64,000 nt of DNA from Unio delphinus (GCA_029339505.1 JAQISU010000348.1:1341501-1405500), one strand, 5' to 3'; counted from the first letter of the stretch, positions 1-12,420 are shown. Made by a program: numbers and translations. The notes: generated from the sequence alone by a model not told the origin.

Positions 1-40
1 AAAGAATACCTTTAAGCGTCAAAAATGTATACCGATGAAC

Positions 41-231
41 CAGGGGCGTAGCGAGGGGGGCGGGGAGGAAGGTACATATGTCCCCGGGCGCCAAGGTACA
101 GGGGCGCCATAATGAGGCTTGTAGCGTTACATTATAATAAGAAAACATGGGTAATAAATCTGTCACAAGATCGCTGGGGCGCCAATTTTATAGTTTGTCC
201 CCGGGCGCAAAATATCATCGCTACGCCTCTG
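41..231. mobile_element. hAT-type MITE, 191 bp
   Basis: The element begins CAGGGGCGTAGCGA and ends CGCTACGCCTCTG, an imperfect terminal inverted repeat of about 13 bp. Identical 8-bp copies of CGATGAAC flank it at 33-40 and 232-239. Eight-base target duplications and a CAGNG end are hallmarks of the hAT superfamily. It is too short to encode a transposase, so it is non-autonomous. Two GC-rich blocks containing CCCCGGGCGC lie inside. The open frame from 147 merely crosses it. Confidence 0.85.
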
Positions 232-239
232 CGATGAAC

Positions 240-1383
240 GATGTGTTGCAGTTTTCACTGTCACCCAACTTTTATCATCTGTGTCTACGTTACGCCGTAA
301 GCCCAAAACTTATCGGGACTGTGCCCTACTATAACCAGTCTACGTTACGCCTTGGGCCCAATAGTTCTGAAGACACAGTCCTCTAAACCTACTGAAAGAA
401 GATCGATCGATGTAGATGTAGAGGCTGGCGTAATTGTATACAATTATACAAATAAATAAGGGACTTACCCTTGCAGAGCAATTCAGTTTAAAAAGCCACT
501 TAAAACGAGATTGCAAGACTATAATAAGATCAAAAAGATACCATATGTATGAGCCATTGACTGTTTTAGATTAATTAAAATTAAAATTAAACTTTGACAC
601 CTGTGATATAACAGTCTATAAAATCAATGAAACTTTTTGGTTTGAATGCTTACATAAGTTTTAATTCTTAAACCTTTAGTAAATCTCTTGCTAATTATGT
701 TACACGTGTTAAAAACATTCTTTTCCTTCTGTTTTTGTTAGGCGGACAGACAATTCAAGGCATCTTTTATATAAACACATCCAGGATTTGTAGAATTTAG
801 CAAGTTTAGGTACACAAAGAATAATTAACATTGTATCCGATATGATGTTTTGTTCCGTTGCTGTTAACATTTTAAATCTTTCAAAGTGGCTGTTTTACGT
901 TTTCCATAATTGTGTTTCCTTTTATAATTTATCACAGCACTTCCTCCAGATAAATATGCACGTATAATTCCTCTACGAAAGGTCTAACCTAAATACACCA
1001 TCTCTGTTTTTAGTTTCATAATGAAGAATTCCATCATACAATAGAAATGTCGAGGACATAAAACCAACAATGACATTTTACTGCTTTTAAACAAACTTGA
1101 TCCTGCAGTACTATGCCTGCAGGAAACAATTTTAAAAGATACCGACAATATCAAGCTTAAAAACTACTTTCTTTTCAAGATATACTCTAAAATTGTTGGA
1201 AAGGCCTTAGGAGGAGATTCCGCTGTTGTGAACAATAGCGTAATAGCGCCATTCCCTTAAACAGAAATATGCAAGCCATTGATATAAGCTTCAAAAAAAA
1301 AAACGTTCTTTTTATATTTAAATGTTTCCCGCAAAGGTGTTCATGTCTGTATTATTTTTTATAAACATTTCCACAACAAGAAT
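240..1383. other. No feature recognised
   Basis: AT-rich sequence without a convincing gene. Around 1080-1250 the text has a faint coding-like texture but is broken by stops, and I could not assign it. Confidence 0.5.
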
Positions 1384-2110
1384 TTGTTTTATGGGGTATT
1401 TTCAAACCCTAAAGGGTGGCCCATCCGTAGTAGCCTAGTGGACAAACGCTTCCCCCTTTTTTCTTTGTTACCTGTGCCATTGGTCCCTAGTTCCATGTCT
1501 GCTATATGTGTTTTCTTATTTGCTGCGAGTGTTATAGATTTTGTTGAAGAGACGGATTTTTTCTCCGAATCTTGTTCCGGTTGTCCTATCGTTTGGGGGC
1601 TTTTTTTATAGATAAAGTTGGTTGGTCTTGCCTCAAGGATCCGCATTTTTCCCCCATATGCTTCCCTTGTGGCTTGACCAGTTTCATACCTTATTTCAGT
1701 ATTGCCAAAATTAAATATTTTTATTATTATTCAATTATTTTAGAAAAAAAGAAGTATTGAAACATTTTCTATCATTTAAGCCCCGTGTTCATGTTGTTCA
1801 AACAGTTCATATTCTGTGGGAAGAGTTTTTCAGAGACTCTCTCCACGACCTATTCACTTCGCGTAGCGCCTTGTGACAGTTCTGGGATGTCTAGACCCCT
1901 TCTTTACTCTCACACATGTCCCTGTTCCCTTTATCATTTCTCTTACCCTAAGGGAAAAAAGATATTTCCCTATTGTTATAACTTGTCCACACGAAAGCAT
2001 GGCACTTGTAAGGTAACTTATAATGTTGTATTATACTTTTCTGTTAAAGTCCCGTCTAACTATACTATATTCTCCTTACTGTATTTTCACTGTTTTTTTT
2101 TATTTCTATA
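1384..2110. repeat. Decayed dispersed repeat (related blocks at 31.3 and 37.4 kb)
   Basis: A block near 1825-1950 (TTTTCAGAGACTCTC, then CCTATTCACTTCGCGTAGCG, then TCCCTGTTCCCT) resembles one at about 31290-31380 and more weakly one at about 37350-37440. The latter two adjoin LINE relics, so the block may be an untranslated or terminal part of that LINE family. The open frames here are short and look non-coding. Confidence 0.4.
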
Positions 2111-2880
2111 ATTAATTCATTTCGTTCTCTCTAGTTTTTTTTATATTGAAATATTACGTGGTGTTTGATGTAAGAAGCACTTTTACACTGAGGACATTTT
2201 GGCGATAATATGATCATATGCCGTCTCACTGCGACCTCCACCTGTCAACCACACATCATGCATGTATTTGAAGGAGAGGCTTTATATTTTTTTTAATCCT
2301 AATTTTTCCCCGTTTTTTCATTTCCTCCCCCAATAGATTTCTATGTGCTCTTGTTCCATTTTGTATTTTAAGTTTTTGTTACGTCTTCTCTAATCCATTT
2401 ATATGTTTTTTCTTTCTTTTCCCCCCCCCCCACAATTCCTCCCAATTTCTATATCTGAACTAATACTTTTTTATTACTCTGTTTTTTGTGTAATATTTCT
2501 AACGTTTAACAAATTCGTTATTTCTCATTGTAAACCAAACCAGTACATATATAGCCCCTCCCATGGTGTCTTTAGTTCTTTATTTCAAGTTTTAAATATG
2601 TTTAAAATATATTTGCAAACCAATGCCGTAAGCGTCAATACACATCTTTTGTTCTAGTTGAATACCACCAAACATCAACCTACAACCAGACGAATCAGAC
2701 AACCTTGTTCAACAACTGCCCGCCCCATTTGTTTTGCTCGGATTTTAATTTTAACATTTTATGGGTATCTTAATTGCATGGGTCACAGAGGCTAGAAGGT
2801 AAAGGATTTTATTTATAGAAACAATTTGTGTTTAACACGAAATCATCGACATATTTGCACCAAAGAATGGTTACATGCAT
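2111..2880. other. T-rich spacer
   Basis: Low-complexity T-rich sequence with a poly-C run near 2421-2432. No gene was recognised. Confidence 0.5.
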
Positions 2881-4440
2881 GAAATACACTACCAGTTTTT
2901 GAAAAACTAACCAGAACCATCATTATTAGCTCTTTTGGAAATTTCCAATGATTTATGGACTACTGGTAATGTACCGAAACATTTGAAAGAATCAACAGTA
3001 ATACCAATTCCCAAACCAGATAAAGATTGCACGGATCCGACTAACTATCGTCCCAATGCTTTGACGACCTGTGTGTGTAAAATAATGGAAACAATGATCA
3101 ATTCTTGGTTGTTAGTACTTATGACTGATGATTTATCTCATTTGCAACGTGATTTTCTATATGGCGGTAGCACCAATGATTATCTAGTTAGACTGGAAAA
3201 ATTTATTCGCGATGCTTTAATCGAGAAGGAACATTTCGAAGCGGTTTTCTTTAGACTTATGATTCAAAATGGACACACAGAATAGAGAATAACCTGCACG
3301 ATCTGGTCTAAAATCCGTCTGCCCTATTTCATATTGAACTTATTCTCAAACAGGGAATTCAATGTGTCAGTGGGTTTCGCTCCCTGATATATGTAAGAAC
3401 AAGAAATAGGAATGCCCCATTGCAGCATTTTATATCTGTAGCTTTTCAACATCAAAATCAATAGTATCACCAATTGTTTTGCTCCTGGTGTGGATTGCTC
3501 CATATATGTTGGTGATTTCCTAATATGTTATCAATCAAAGCACATACATGCCACCTAAAAACAACAAATATAAACAAGATTCAAAATTGGAATAATGTCA
3601 GCGGTTTCAAATTCCCAAAATAGGAAAACGCACGCATGCATTTCTGTCTTTTACGAAAACATCACGATGAACCTAAACTCACGCTGGACGGAACACGTAT
3701 ACTAGTTGTTGAGGAAAAGAACGTTTTAGGTATTACCTTCGACAAAATCTGACATTTAGTTCACACTGAAAATGTTTGACCCAGTTCACCATCAAAACTC
3801 ACACAGGTAAAAGCATTCTCTCTGAAGCTAACGAATCAGCTTTATTCGTTCTTAAAGAAAAGCTTTCAATACAATATGTTGTCAAAATTAAGACCAATCC
3901 CTCTTAACCCTGCTTTTTCAACTGTATTTCAATCCAAATACAAAACATTATACGAAAATAAATCAAAATGACATGCCTTCTTTTTGCATGATAATATCAT
4001 CCAGCCTTGACAATATAAAAATTGATCTTTCTAAAAGTAGGATACGTCCATCTCCGAAATTCCTCCCTGGCTACGTAAGCAACCAAAAGTACTTTTTACA
4101 ATGGAAACAAAATCTGAGACAAATCCTTCCATCTTCCACAACTCACTCTTATCAGGAACTCACACTGATGAAACAAAGGATAAGGAAAAGGCCGATGCAG
4201 CGTTCGTTATAGGAAAATGTGCAACAAAAGTTTGCTTACAAAATGATACATCAATGTTTTCAGCCGAAATCAGAGCAATAGACCTTGCTCAGCAATATAT
4301 CGAAAGCAAATGTATTTTAAACTGCACTTTTTTCTCCGACTCACAATCTGTAAATCAGTCACTATACAATAAAAATTTGAAAACCCATTACTAACCAATA
4401 TACTCGTCAAACATTCCCCTTCTACATTTGACTAAACCAA
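2880..4440 (+). pseudogene. Non-LTR retrotransposon relic: reverse transcriptase plus RNase H
   Basis: The frame at 2935-3285 shows the start of a LINE reverse transcriptase: VPKHLKESTVIPIPKPDKD, then YRPNALTTCVCKIMET (family pattern NYRPIxLTxxxxKxxE). Weak later RT blocks follow in several frames to about 3780, including a KIQNW-like segment. The frame at 4101-4394 resembles RNase H, with AEIRAIDLAQQYIE and FFSDSQSVNQSL (pattern AELxAI then SDSxS). RT followed by RNase H suggests a Jockey/I-group LINE. Stops and frameshifts break it repeatedly, and no endonuclease or poly-A tail was found, so it is a truncated, inactive copy. Confidence 0.7.
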
Positions 4441-5314
4441 ATGTCTGTTTCTTCTGCAAAATAGTGAAATTGACTTTCTGACTTGCGCAAAGTTTCGCAA
4501 AAGTTCAGATGTTAAAAACTGTGATAAACAACTGAAAATACCTTAACAAAGATAATTCACAAAAAGAACGAATTTTTGATAGTGCGGAGAAAAACTACTT
4601 TTGTTCACCAATACAAATAAGCGAATAAAACAGGACTGCTATCAGCAAATGAGGGTCCAATCTGGATAATTTTGGCGAGCCGTCCATGTGAGAACAACCT
4701 TTGGAAATAAATTTGTAAAACCAGTTTTTATATGATATTGACCTTTATAATGTCTTCCATTGCTTTAAAATTACTTTCTCTCTATAGATATATATTTTTA
4801 AATTACTAACCCGTGTGGGCTGATTGGCGAAAATCGGTCCAATGGACCTAAGGCCGTCCCTGATTACAAAACGTGCTTTTCACATGAACATAATACGAGT
4901 CTGCAATTTACAGAAGCAAATAAATATATCATTAACCAGAAACTTTTATACAAAAATCATCCATATCACCTTTGCAATGAAAACATATAATATATTTCAC
5001 TACATTTTCTTAAATTAAAAACATAAAATGAAGTACCATTGGTGTAGGAGATATTAGACCAGTCTGAGGGCAATAAAACGCACATGGCCAGCGTATCTAT
5101 GTACAAAGTATAAACTGCAGTTATTAAAAATCACTTTGTTTCTAGGGTTCTGATCATCTAGAATATAGTTTAGAATAATGACATTTGTTTATCCACTGTT
5201 TGTTAACATGATTTTATTATTACTTGAATAACTGTATAAATAAAATGTACGTTACATGATATTGACGATTTCAAATTTGCTTAACTGGTTGTCTGTTTTT
5301 TTTCTTCTTAAAAG

Positions 5315-5316
<2 letters not shown>
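4441..5316. other. No feature recognised
   Basis: AT-rich sequence downstream of the LINE relic. It may include the relic's decayed 3' end near 4600-4720, but no motif supports this. Confidence 0.4.

Positions 5317-5371
<55 letters not shown>
5317..5371. repeat. (CT)n microsatellite
   Basis: About 27 uninterrupted CT units, preceded by a poly-T tract. Confidence 0.95.
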
Positions 5372-5376
<5 letters not shown>

Positions 5377-5639
5377 GCTTGTATCTGGTTGTACTATGAA
5401 AGGTGCATTAATAAATCAAGTTGTCTTTTTACATCATTTTATATTGTCGTTTTTTATGTGGGGGGGGGGGGAAAGTGGATTCGAAAATCAATCACTATTA
5501 TTTTTATAGCAAGCAGATTTATATAACGTTTTTTTTTTTGTTCGCAGGATATGTACATTTCCTTGATTTTGATACAGCGTCCGTCACATAAACATACGAA
5601 GATTGTGATTATTACCTAAATTTGCCACACACATGTGAC

Positions 5640-7110
5640 TATCAGTGCCGGATTACCAAATAAGCTGAGTAGGCACCGGCCTATGGGCCCCACTCTTTTT
5701 AGGGGAAGTTTGGCAGGGACTTGCAAGAGTACAATATCAATTGGTGACTGTAGAACGTTTGTGTCGAGAAATTCACAAGAGGAAAGTGACAAAAGTCAGC
5801 CAACTTGTCAGATTTCTCTGGATAAATGGGGCCTTCGTCCGATTATTTCGCGTTACACCGTTTACGTCAAAAGATTTTATTACCATTCTTGACTGTTAAC
5901 CCGAATGGCAGTAGTCAGAAACGTGGATATAGACACTGGCTGACATGATCATGGAGACTTTACAAAAGAACATTCATGGTTTGCGCAAAGAACAATCGCA
6001 CCTGTTACGTCATTGATGTTTAAACCATTGGTACCTGAATGCTATATGAAGCCTGTTTCAACTGAAAGTGTTAAAGTGTAAGACATTGTTAAACTGGATA
6101 AGGACCTGAAGACTTTGGTTGCTACTCATTCATCTATTACTTATGTGCTTGCCATACCACAACGAGTTCCAAAGAAATAGTTAGAGGATTACCAAAATAG
6201 TTTATGGTATCAAATTGTGTCTGTAGAGAACAATTATGTGCGATGTGTGGTGTGTAAACTGGTGACTAAAACTGTTGGATTCACCACTGGATTACAATCA
6301 GTTCTGTGCAGAAAGTTACACTTATTACTTACGACAAAAAGTGGTATAAAACGGTCTATCATGCCACAACCTTTATCACTCGTAATACAAAGGATTACGT
6401 GGAAAGATATCAAAGAGAGTATTAAAACGGTGAAGGATTACAAAAACTTATTGCGAGAACTGTGTCCCATGAATTGGGGTCGACGTGTGGTGTGTTTTAG
6501 TGATTTGCTTTCTTGGTTTTCGTTTACTTGCCGATTCCTTATGGGCACTTTACGAAAAATAATTACCACCAAATAATACATGAAAGTGGAACCTTTAAAT
6601 GTCCACGAGAGACTCATTGTGTTAAAAGTCTTGCGTTTTCACCTGGAAACTTCTCGACCTCTAACGGACACAAACGATTCGTCAGCTGTTAGGTACTGAA
6701 AATGTGTTTGTAGCTTATGACTTACATCCTCACTGGACAGTTGTACGTGACTGGAAAAGTTGGGTGTTCGAGGATTGGTCCCAAGAAGTGACCAATTCTA
6801 AACAAGAGTTGTGATCCTAATTTCAAACGTCCAGTTATCAAAGGAACTTTTAGATCTGTGTTAGTGACAATTTTAGAAGAAAAACCCGTCACCGAGAACA
6901 ACCACTCTCTTCAGGACCGGACTGTCATAGACATTCGCGAAAAACCGTTCGGGTAGGATACCGGTGTGACTGTACCCAAGTTAGAGACTTTAAGAACGTT
7001 ACACCATGTTCCACTAGAACACCTTTGTCACCAAAGCCCTGGTGTACAGAGACTTGTTTATATTTCACGTTGATCGATGTCAAATATATTAAATTGCTGT
7101 ACTTAACCAT
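5640..7110. other. Unassigned flank of the Maverick-like region
   Basis: The frames at 5635-5892 and 6217-6576 have coding-like composition, but I recognise no family in them. The text at 5643 (CAGTGCCGGATTA) resembles the outer end of some hAT elements, but no matching inverted end was found. Because it leads into the ATPase relic, this stretch may be a decayed part of the Maverick, for example where a polymerase would lie. No polymerase motif is visible. Confidence 0.3.
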
Positions 7111-7195
7111 TTGGCTTTAATGTATTTTTGTCTTTCGTGTTGTTTCATTTTAGCTTGCAATACATATGTCCTGAAAAGATTATAAAGCTCTTGCA

Positions 7196-7830
7196 TTGTC
7201 TGTTTTGGTGTCAAAATTTACAATATCCTTCACTATGGGTACCTCAACTGTCTTTCCTCTTTCTTTCTCCACTTTCAAAGTCATCGAAAAACACATAAAT
7301 CGTGCGAGTTGTGAGGCCTTGTATCTTAGCCATCCTTTTAACATGTTAATTACCGTACCTAGCGGTTCAGGCAAAATCGAATTTGTCAAACGTTTGATCG
7401 AACATAAACATCATTTGATCAATCGTTCACCTCAACGCATCGTGTGGTGTTACAAAGGGTGGCAATAGGTGTGCAGCCTCTTGCGAAAACATCAAGGCGA
7501 TTCAATCGTGTTTGCGTAAGGCATTCCTGACGAAGACGACGGTATCGTGTCTGACCCATATAAAATCCATCTGGTCATTTTCGACATGTTAGGAGAAGAC
7601 GAAGAAGAAGTTAAACCGTAGTTCAAGCGCAAAGGCCATCGTCGTAATGCCAGTGTCATTGCCATCACTCAAACTTTGTTTCAACAAACTAAAGCTCATC
7701 GCACCATTAGTCTCAATGTTCAATACAAGATCCGTGAGCTAAATGGCAAGTGCAAGTGTTTCCCAAACGGTTTTGGCAGACTCCTGCGTACACCAATGCC
7801 ACTCAAATACCACATGTATATTTACTCATG
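7196..7830 (+). pseudogene. Packaging-ATPase-like relic of a Maverick
   Basis: A P-loop lies at 7364-7375 (PSGSGK, followed by I where S/T is usual). It is followed by the typical PQRIVWCYKGWQ segment. After a stop at 7466 the same frame resumes with a Walker-B-like HLVIFDML and then the Maverick ATPase signature around HRRNASVIAITQTLF and HRTISLN. The reading frame stays constant across at least three nonsense codons (7466, about 7517, about 7619), so the copy decayed mainly by point mutation. In the family this enzyme pumps DNA into the capsid. This copy cannot be functional, given the stops and the altered P-loop. Confidence 0.7.
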
Positions 7831-7984
7831 AATTTAATACCCACGTATCCACCCCAATTATTTGCGATATCTAACCCATCTCTTTCACGGCTGTAGCCAA
7901 GAAGGAGGGCCTGTTGTGTACAAACAAATCTATAAAATCCTGGACGTTTAGGATCTATCTCACACAGCGTCAATATGACGTCCA

Positions 7985-8710
7985 TTCAGTCTTCTTATCT
8001 TCCCGTCAAATTGATTCATGCCTTTCACGCCACGAGTCGTAAAACAAATCAACAGACACACGCTCGCATCTTAGAAGCCTATCTCAAAGAAGTCTTACAG
8101 CACGTCACCAAACGCTTTTTATTTAGAGAAACAAAGTAGAATTGACGCATCCTCGCATCGACACTCAAACCATAAAGCAAATCATTTTGAAACATGGAGG
8201 TAGCGGTTCTCTAGGTGTTATCATTCACTCTCTCTTAAAATGGAATCGCAATTTCCCCCACCCTAAAGTTCTCCCCAATAAAAAAGGCCACTCCCCGACC
8301 CAAAGGAAGCCAGAAGAAAAAAAGTATGGTGGTGTCAAGACCAGGTCACAACCCCAGGAAAAGAAAAGTCCCTAAAAAAATCCCACAAAAAAGCCCACAT
8401 AAAACAGCTTCTACCCGCAAGAAAGTTTCTTCGGTCAGGACGCAATCGTACATTCGTAAACCACGACTTGCAGAGACGGTGACTATATCCCAAGCATCTT
8501 CAGGATCTTCCACTCCTCCATGCTGCTGATGCCAGCCAAACCCAATTTGACATTCGTTCTTCCTCATTCGATAGAACAATGGAATCCACGTCTGCAAACC
8601 TTTCTCCTTCAGTGGTAACACCCTCCTTTTCTTTAGAGTCCGCTGCACACAAAGTGTCTACCCCAAAATCAAAGTCCAAGAGAGATCGGCATGTTACTTG
8701 ATTTGTCCAA
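7985..8710 (+). pseudogene. Decayed lysine/arginine-rich ORF of the Maverick region
   Basis: Several short overlapping frames (8142-8375, 8326-8529) encode very basic, proline- and serine-rich sequence such as PRKRKVPKKIPQKSPHK. A small basic DNA-binding core protein would fit a virus-like element, but no family is recognised. The frames are interrupted. Confidence 0.35.
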
Positions 8711-9111
8711 GCAAGAACTGCGATCCCAGTGTGTTACCTGACATCAAGCTGATACGACATAACGACACTCAGTATAGACGCCTTCCAGTATAAAAATAGC
8801 TTGTAATAAACAATGAGAATTAGTGTTTCAATGCTGCTAAACACCCACAAAAATCTCACAAACATGCACATCGTCACCGTCTTCGTTCTCTTGTCCAAAA
8901 TTCACAAGAAAAAGGACATTCTCGTCGTCCGAACAAAATCAGTTAACCAAGCATCGCCGTTACCCCAAGATAAGACAAAGTCGTCCAAACAAAAAGAGGA
9001 GCCGCCAAACAGGAGAATCCTTTGGCTATTTCGGAACACACATTATCACCTTTTTGACGATGCGATAGTGCCGAAAAATATAAAAGGACGTGTGCCAAGT
9101 CATCAACATCA

Positions 9112-9423
9112 ATGTATGTTTGTTGTGTGACACGGAACAAACAGACCAACCAAGAAAGATGTCACTACCCCCTACCCCACACATCCTTCTTTTGTTCCAA
9201 AGGAAAGAAAAGAAATGGACTGCCTCCTCTTTTAGCCAAACATTGGGAATTATTGTCCGTCCTCTACAAAACCTCTCCACCCATGAGAAAACAAATCGTT
9301 CAAACTGCCTCCGAAGATAACGATACCGTATGTGAATGTTGTTTGAATTTATTGAAAGGCACGATACCTTTGTCAAAACATCAGAATAAATACTTAGCCA
9401 TGCATCGACACGTTCATCGCTAA
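9112..9423 (+). pseudogene. Maverick-associated small protein with an LKGTIPLS motif
   Basis: The frame contains LLSVLYKTSPPMRKQIVQTA, then LNLLKGTIPLSKHQ and HRHVHR. This resembles a small basic protein common in invertebrate Mavericks and adintoviruses (pattern rK near the start, then NxLxGxIPLS, then a basic tail). Its role is not established; a virion or core protein is possible. The frame ends at 9423, just where a K/R-rich tail would follow. It lies directly before another element-specific frame at 9520, as in intact elements. Confidence 0.5.
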
Positions 9424-9519
9424 ATGGTCCAAACGAAAACATTCATTCGTCAAAAGAAGAAAACATTTTGGTGCAACGCGTAGGATTTTTGCCTCTTTAG
9501 TCGTGACCTTTGGAAACTG

Positions 9520-9783
9520 ATGGAAGGACGAAAACTGACTTTAGTGCCTTACAAAAGATGGCTGGAATACCATCGCTGGCAAGAACATCTAACCCCACAT
9601 TTGCCTCCCTATCCTCATTTCACCGAGATGTCCCAGTCGCAACACGACTTGCAATCGTTGATGAATTGCAATAATTTGTCCAAAACCGAAAAATCTCAAA
9701 AGTACGGTAAAATATTGCAGCTACTGCAACTGTTTTACCAAAAACCTGTTAACAAATCGAGCTCAACCGATTTTTATGACTGA
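9520..9783 (+). pseudogene. Maverick-associated ORF of unknown function
   Basis: An 87-residue frame begins MEGRKLTLVPYKRWLEY. Its second half carries SKTEKSQKYGKILQLLQLF, resembling the 'EKxxxYxxxLxxxL' pattern of proteins found between the small basic protein and the integrase in Maverick-like elements. No biochemical function is known to me. It is intact at this length but probably truncated, and it lies within an otherwise dead element. Confidence 0.4.
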
Positions 9784-10110
9784 TGAAACGTTCACCACCG
9801 CTGCCCACAGTGACGAAGACAGAAAAACAAAAAGAAGATTCAAACTCCACCAAACAAGTACGCAAGTTAACAACACCTCCAGAAAAGTATCAAAATGCGA
9901 TGAAATAAAAAGGTGATGGCCGAAGAGGAAAGGAAAGCGAAGACAGACGTGAAATAAGAACCGATTACCCCTGTTCATACATCCTCCTCCTCCACACCTA
10001 AGGCTCGCGGGACACGCAAAGCTTTACAAGCCAAAAAAATATACAACTCGAGAAAAGAGAAGTGGGCGACGTATTAACAAAAATGGAGAATGTGTTATCC
10101 AGCATAAACT

Positions 10111-11026
10111 ATGATCCAGCCCATCCTGCAGGTTAAGAAGGAGTTCGGAAATTGTATCGTGCTGCCAAAAACCCGCCTGAAAAGTTTCCGTTTACCTCAA
10201 GTACAACGATTGTTACAAGAGCAAGCCTACACTTTATTCAAACCCATTCGAGGGCATCGATCATTGATGGCAAGCCGATTTAGCCGATGTCTTTTATTTT
10301 TGGCCACCTACAATAGTGGTTACAAACATCGAGCTTAGTTAGTGCAAGCTCTCAAATTGGTGTTGAAAGAAGGTGGTCGTCACATTCCAAAAAGATATAA
10401 AGAAACTCGACATTCATATTTTCGCCACCGATAATCCCGAAACCAAAGCCAGCATCGTTGAACGTTTTCAACGCACTTTGAAAGAAAAGATGTGGAAATA
10501 CTTTACACCTCAACACACTCTCAATTACCTCGACGTCTTACAGCATTTGGTTCGAGCGTAGAACCAATCTTACCATCGGAGTATCGGACGTGTCTGCAAG
10601 ATGTGACTGCCAACAACGAAGTGACTGTTTTTGAGCACCTGTTCCCAAGAAAGGTAGAATTTTGTTAGCAGGAGATTGGGTGCGCATTGTTAAAAGCAAA
10701 CGCACTTTCGACAAAGGTGACTTACCGAACTGGACCACCGACTAGTTTCGCGTCACTGGGCGAGTGCGTGGCCATCATCCTGCCGTCTATCATTTGGAAA
10801 CATGAACGGGGAACTGTTGAAAGGAACGTTTTACTCGCCCGAGTTACAACGGTTACTGAAAACGAAGACGAAGTGTACGACATTGAAAGCATTCTCGAAC
10901 GAAGAACCAGTAAATTGGAAAACGACGAACCAAAGAAGTCAAAGCACGTTGGAAGGTTATCCTCTCAGCTTTGATTCTTGGATCTTGGATCTTTCTTCGC
11001 AAGTCATCTATTATAAAAAGAAGTGA
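10111..11026 (+). pseudogene. Retroviral-type integrase with C-terminal chromodomain (Maverick), broken
   Basis: Integrase pieces are spread over three frames. The first catalytic-Asp segment WQADLADV is at about 10268. KASIVERFQRTLKEKMW, with the catalytic Glu codon at 10460-10462, is in the frame 10373-10561. A C-terminal segment GTFYSPELQRL is in the frame from 10802. A chromodomain-like end (YDIESILERR, then GYPLSFDSWI) follows at about 10875-10990. In Mavericks this DDE enzyme inserts the element into the genome. Multiple frameshifts and stops separate the parts, so this copy is dead. A chromodomain at this position is typical of Polinton integrases. Confidence 0.72.
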
Positions 11027-11131
11027 GCACCATGCCCTTCAAAACAGCCTTAGGTAATACTACGACCGTTACCACTCATTCACCCAGTTCTTCTCAGCAA
11101 GATCTAAAAAAGCAATCATTGCGGGTGTGGT

Positions 11132-11441
11132 GTGGAGAACGTGTGCCAAAAATGCAAATCGTCTTTTAAGTTAAATACTTCTGGAGTATTGTGTCATATA
11201 TGCTGCCATTACCAATTTGAGTTTGCAACAAGGAGACAAACAATTGTGGATCATTTTACTGAACAGTTGCATCGGTTACCTTCTTCCCAATCCTTCCTTA
11301 AAATTCTCCTCGAACGGGTACAACGGGAGTCTTGCACCCAACATCAGTCACCACTTCAGCAATCCCCACAACAACATTGCTCTTTTAGATTCTCCTCTGA
11401 CTTCGAGTGACCACCCGGATAGCAGAACTCTGGCGTTATGA
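11132..11441 (+). pseudogene. Unrecognised ORF between integrase and capsid-like pieces
   Basis: Two overlapping frames (11132-11410 and 11217-11441). The first contains a CxxC motif (VCQKC) and a second cysteine cluster CHICCHY, which could be a decayed zinc-binding segment. No family was assigned. Confidence 0.25.
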
Positions 11442-11570
11442 ACAACAGCAATCACTTTTACTTAACATTACCCAGTGATAGTTCCCAAAAACACTTTCTT
11501 TATATATCTTTCTTTCTTTCTTTCATTTTGATATATATTGATTGCAGAAAATTAACATTCGGAAGTTCTT

Positions 11571-12133
11571 TTGGTGGTAATCATTCATCGTACACAAATC
11601 CAAAACATTACTGAAAAGCAAAGCACTTTTGAGGTCGAAATCCTGAACAAACAATTGCAACAAGTCGTGAATGAAATCGGCTTTTCATGTATCAAACATC
11701 CAGCAAAGAATACATTATTCACTATCTACAGTTTGAAAATTTCGGCAGGCTATTATTTTAGCGGTGAACATTTGGTGGACACAATTGCAAACAGGTTCGA
11801 GAAAACGCTTGGCCAAATCCCGAACAGAGTAAAAGACAGTGTCACCCTCGAGTACTATCAACTGGCTTGTCAACTAGTGAGTAAATTTCCGGATACCCAA
11901 ACGTTGTTCATCAGTTTTAATCAAGACACAAAATGATTTTGAATACTTTGCCAAAGATCAAAAGCAATATGGAAGTTTTTCAAGTTTTTTAGTTTCTCTG
12001 TAGAAATGAACGAAGGACTCAATTTGATCTTTGTGTACTCCGATGTGGTAGAGTATAACGTGGCGGGACAAACCTCCGTACCGTTACTGCGTGTCATTCC
12101 TTTCAAAGTGGATTCTGCCACGAAGAAGAACAA
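11571..12133 (+). pseudogene. Virion-protein-like relic of the Maverick
   Basis: The frames 11571-11936 and 12006-12133 resemble a Maverick/adintovirus structural protein. The recognisable segment is LIFVYSDVVEYN, then VPLLRVIPF (family pattern VYSDxxExxxVGD then PLLR). I believe this is the minor-capsid-like protein, but the assignment is from memory. A frame break near 11937-12005 separates the halves. Downstream it runs directly into a different capsid-type segment, which suggests an internal deletion. Confidence 0.5.
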
Positions 12134-12198
12134 GAATTACTTGAGGTCGTACTTGTCCTTGTACGAAGCCACGGGGGACCAACATCAGTCACTGCATT

Positions 12199-12420
12199 AC
12201 GTACGAGGCTTATGCAGGAGGCTATGCTTTATGGGCGTTCGATTTTGTTTCAGGCCAAGGCAGCGACGAAGGACATTTCCACCCTATATATTCCGACCAA
12301 ATTTGTGTGGAAAGTCAGTTTGCGAAAGCGCTGTACGAGACGGTGAACATCCTCCTTTATGATGAATTCGATAATAGCAAAGAAATCAACAGTTTGAAAG
12401 AAGTCATTCTAAACTATTAG
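12199..12420 (+). pseudogene. C-terminal piece of a Maverick major-capsid-like protein
   Basis: An open 73-codon stretch ends at TAG 12418. It has the signature end of the major capsid family: GYALWAFDF, then FAKALYETVNILLYDEFDN, then a VIL-NY end. Intact members are several hundred residues long and form a double jelly roll. Here only the last part is seen, joined to unrelated frame upstream, so most of the gene is deleted. Confidence 0.6.

Noticed and set aside
1384..1646. Pair of overlapping ORFs on opposite strands
   Set aside because: Short, low-complexity, no recognised domain, within a dispersed repeat.
9026..9442. 138-codon minus-strand ORF
   Set aside because: It is antisense to the plus-strand Maverick frame that has family motifs; no domain of its own.
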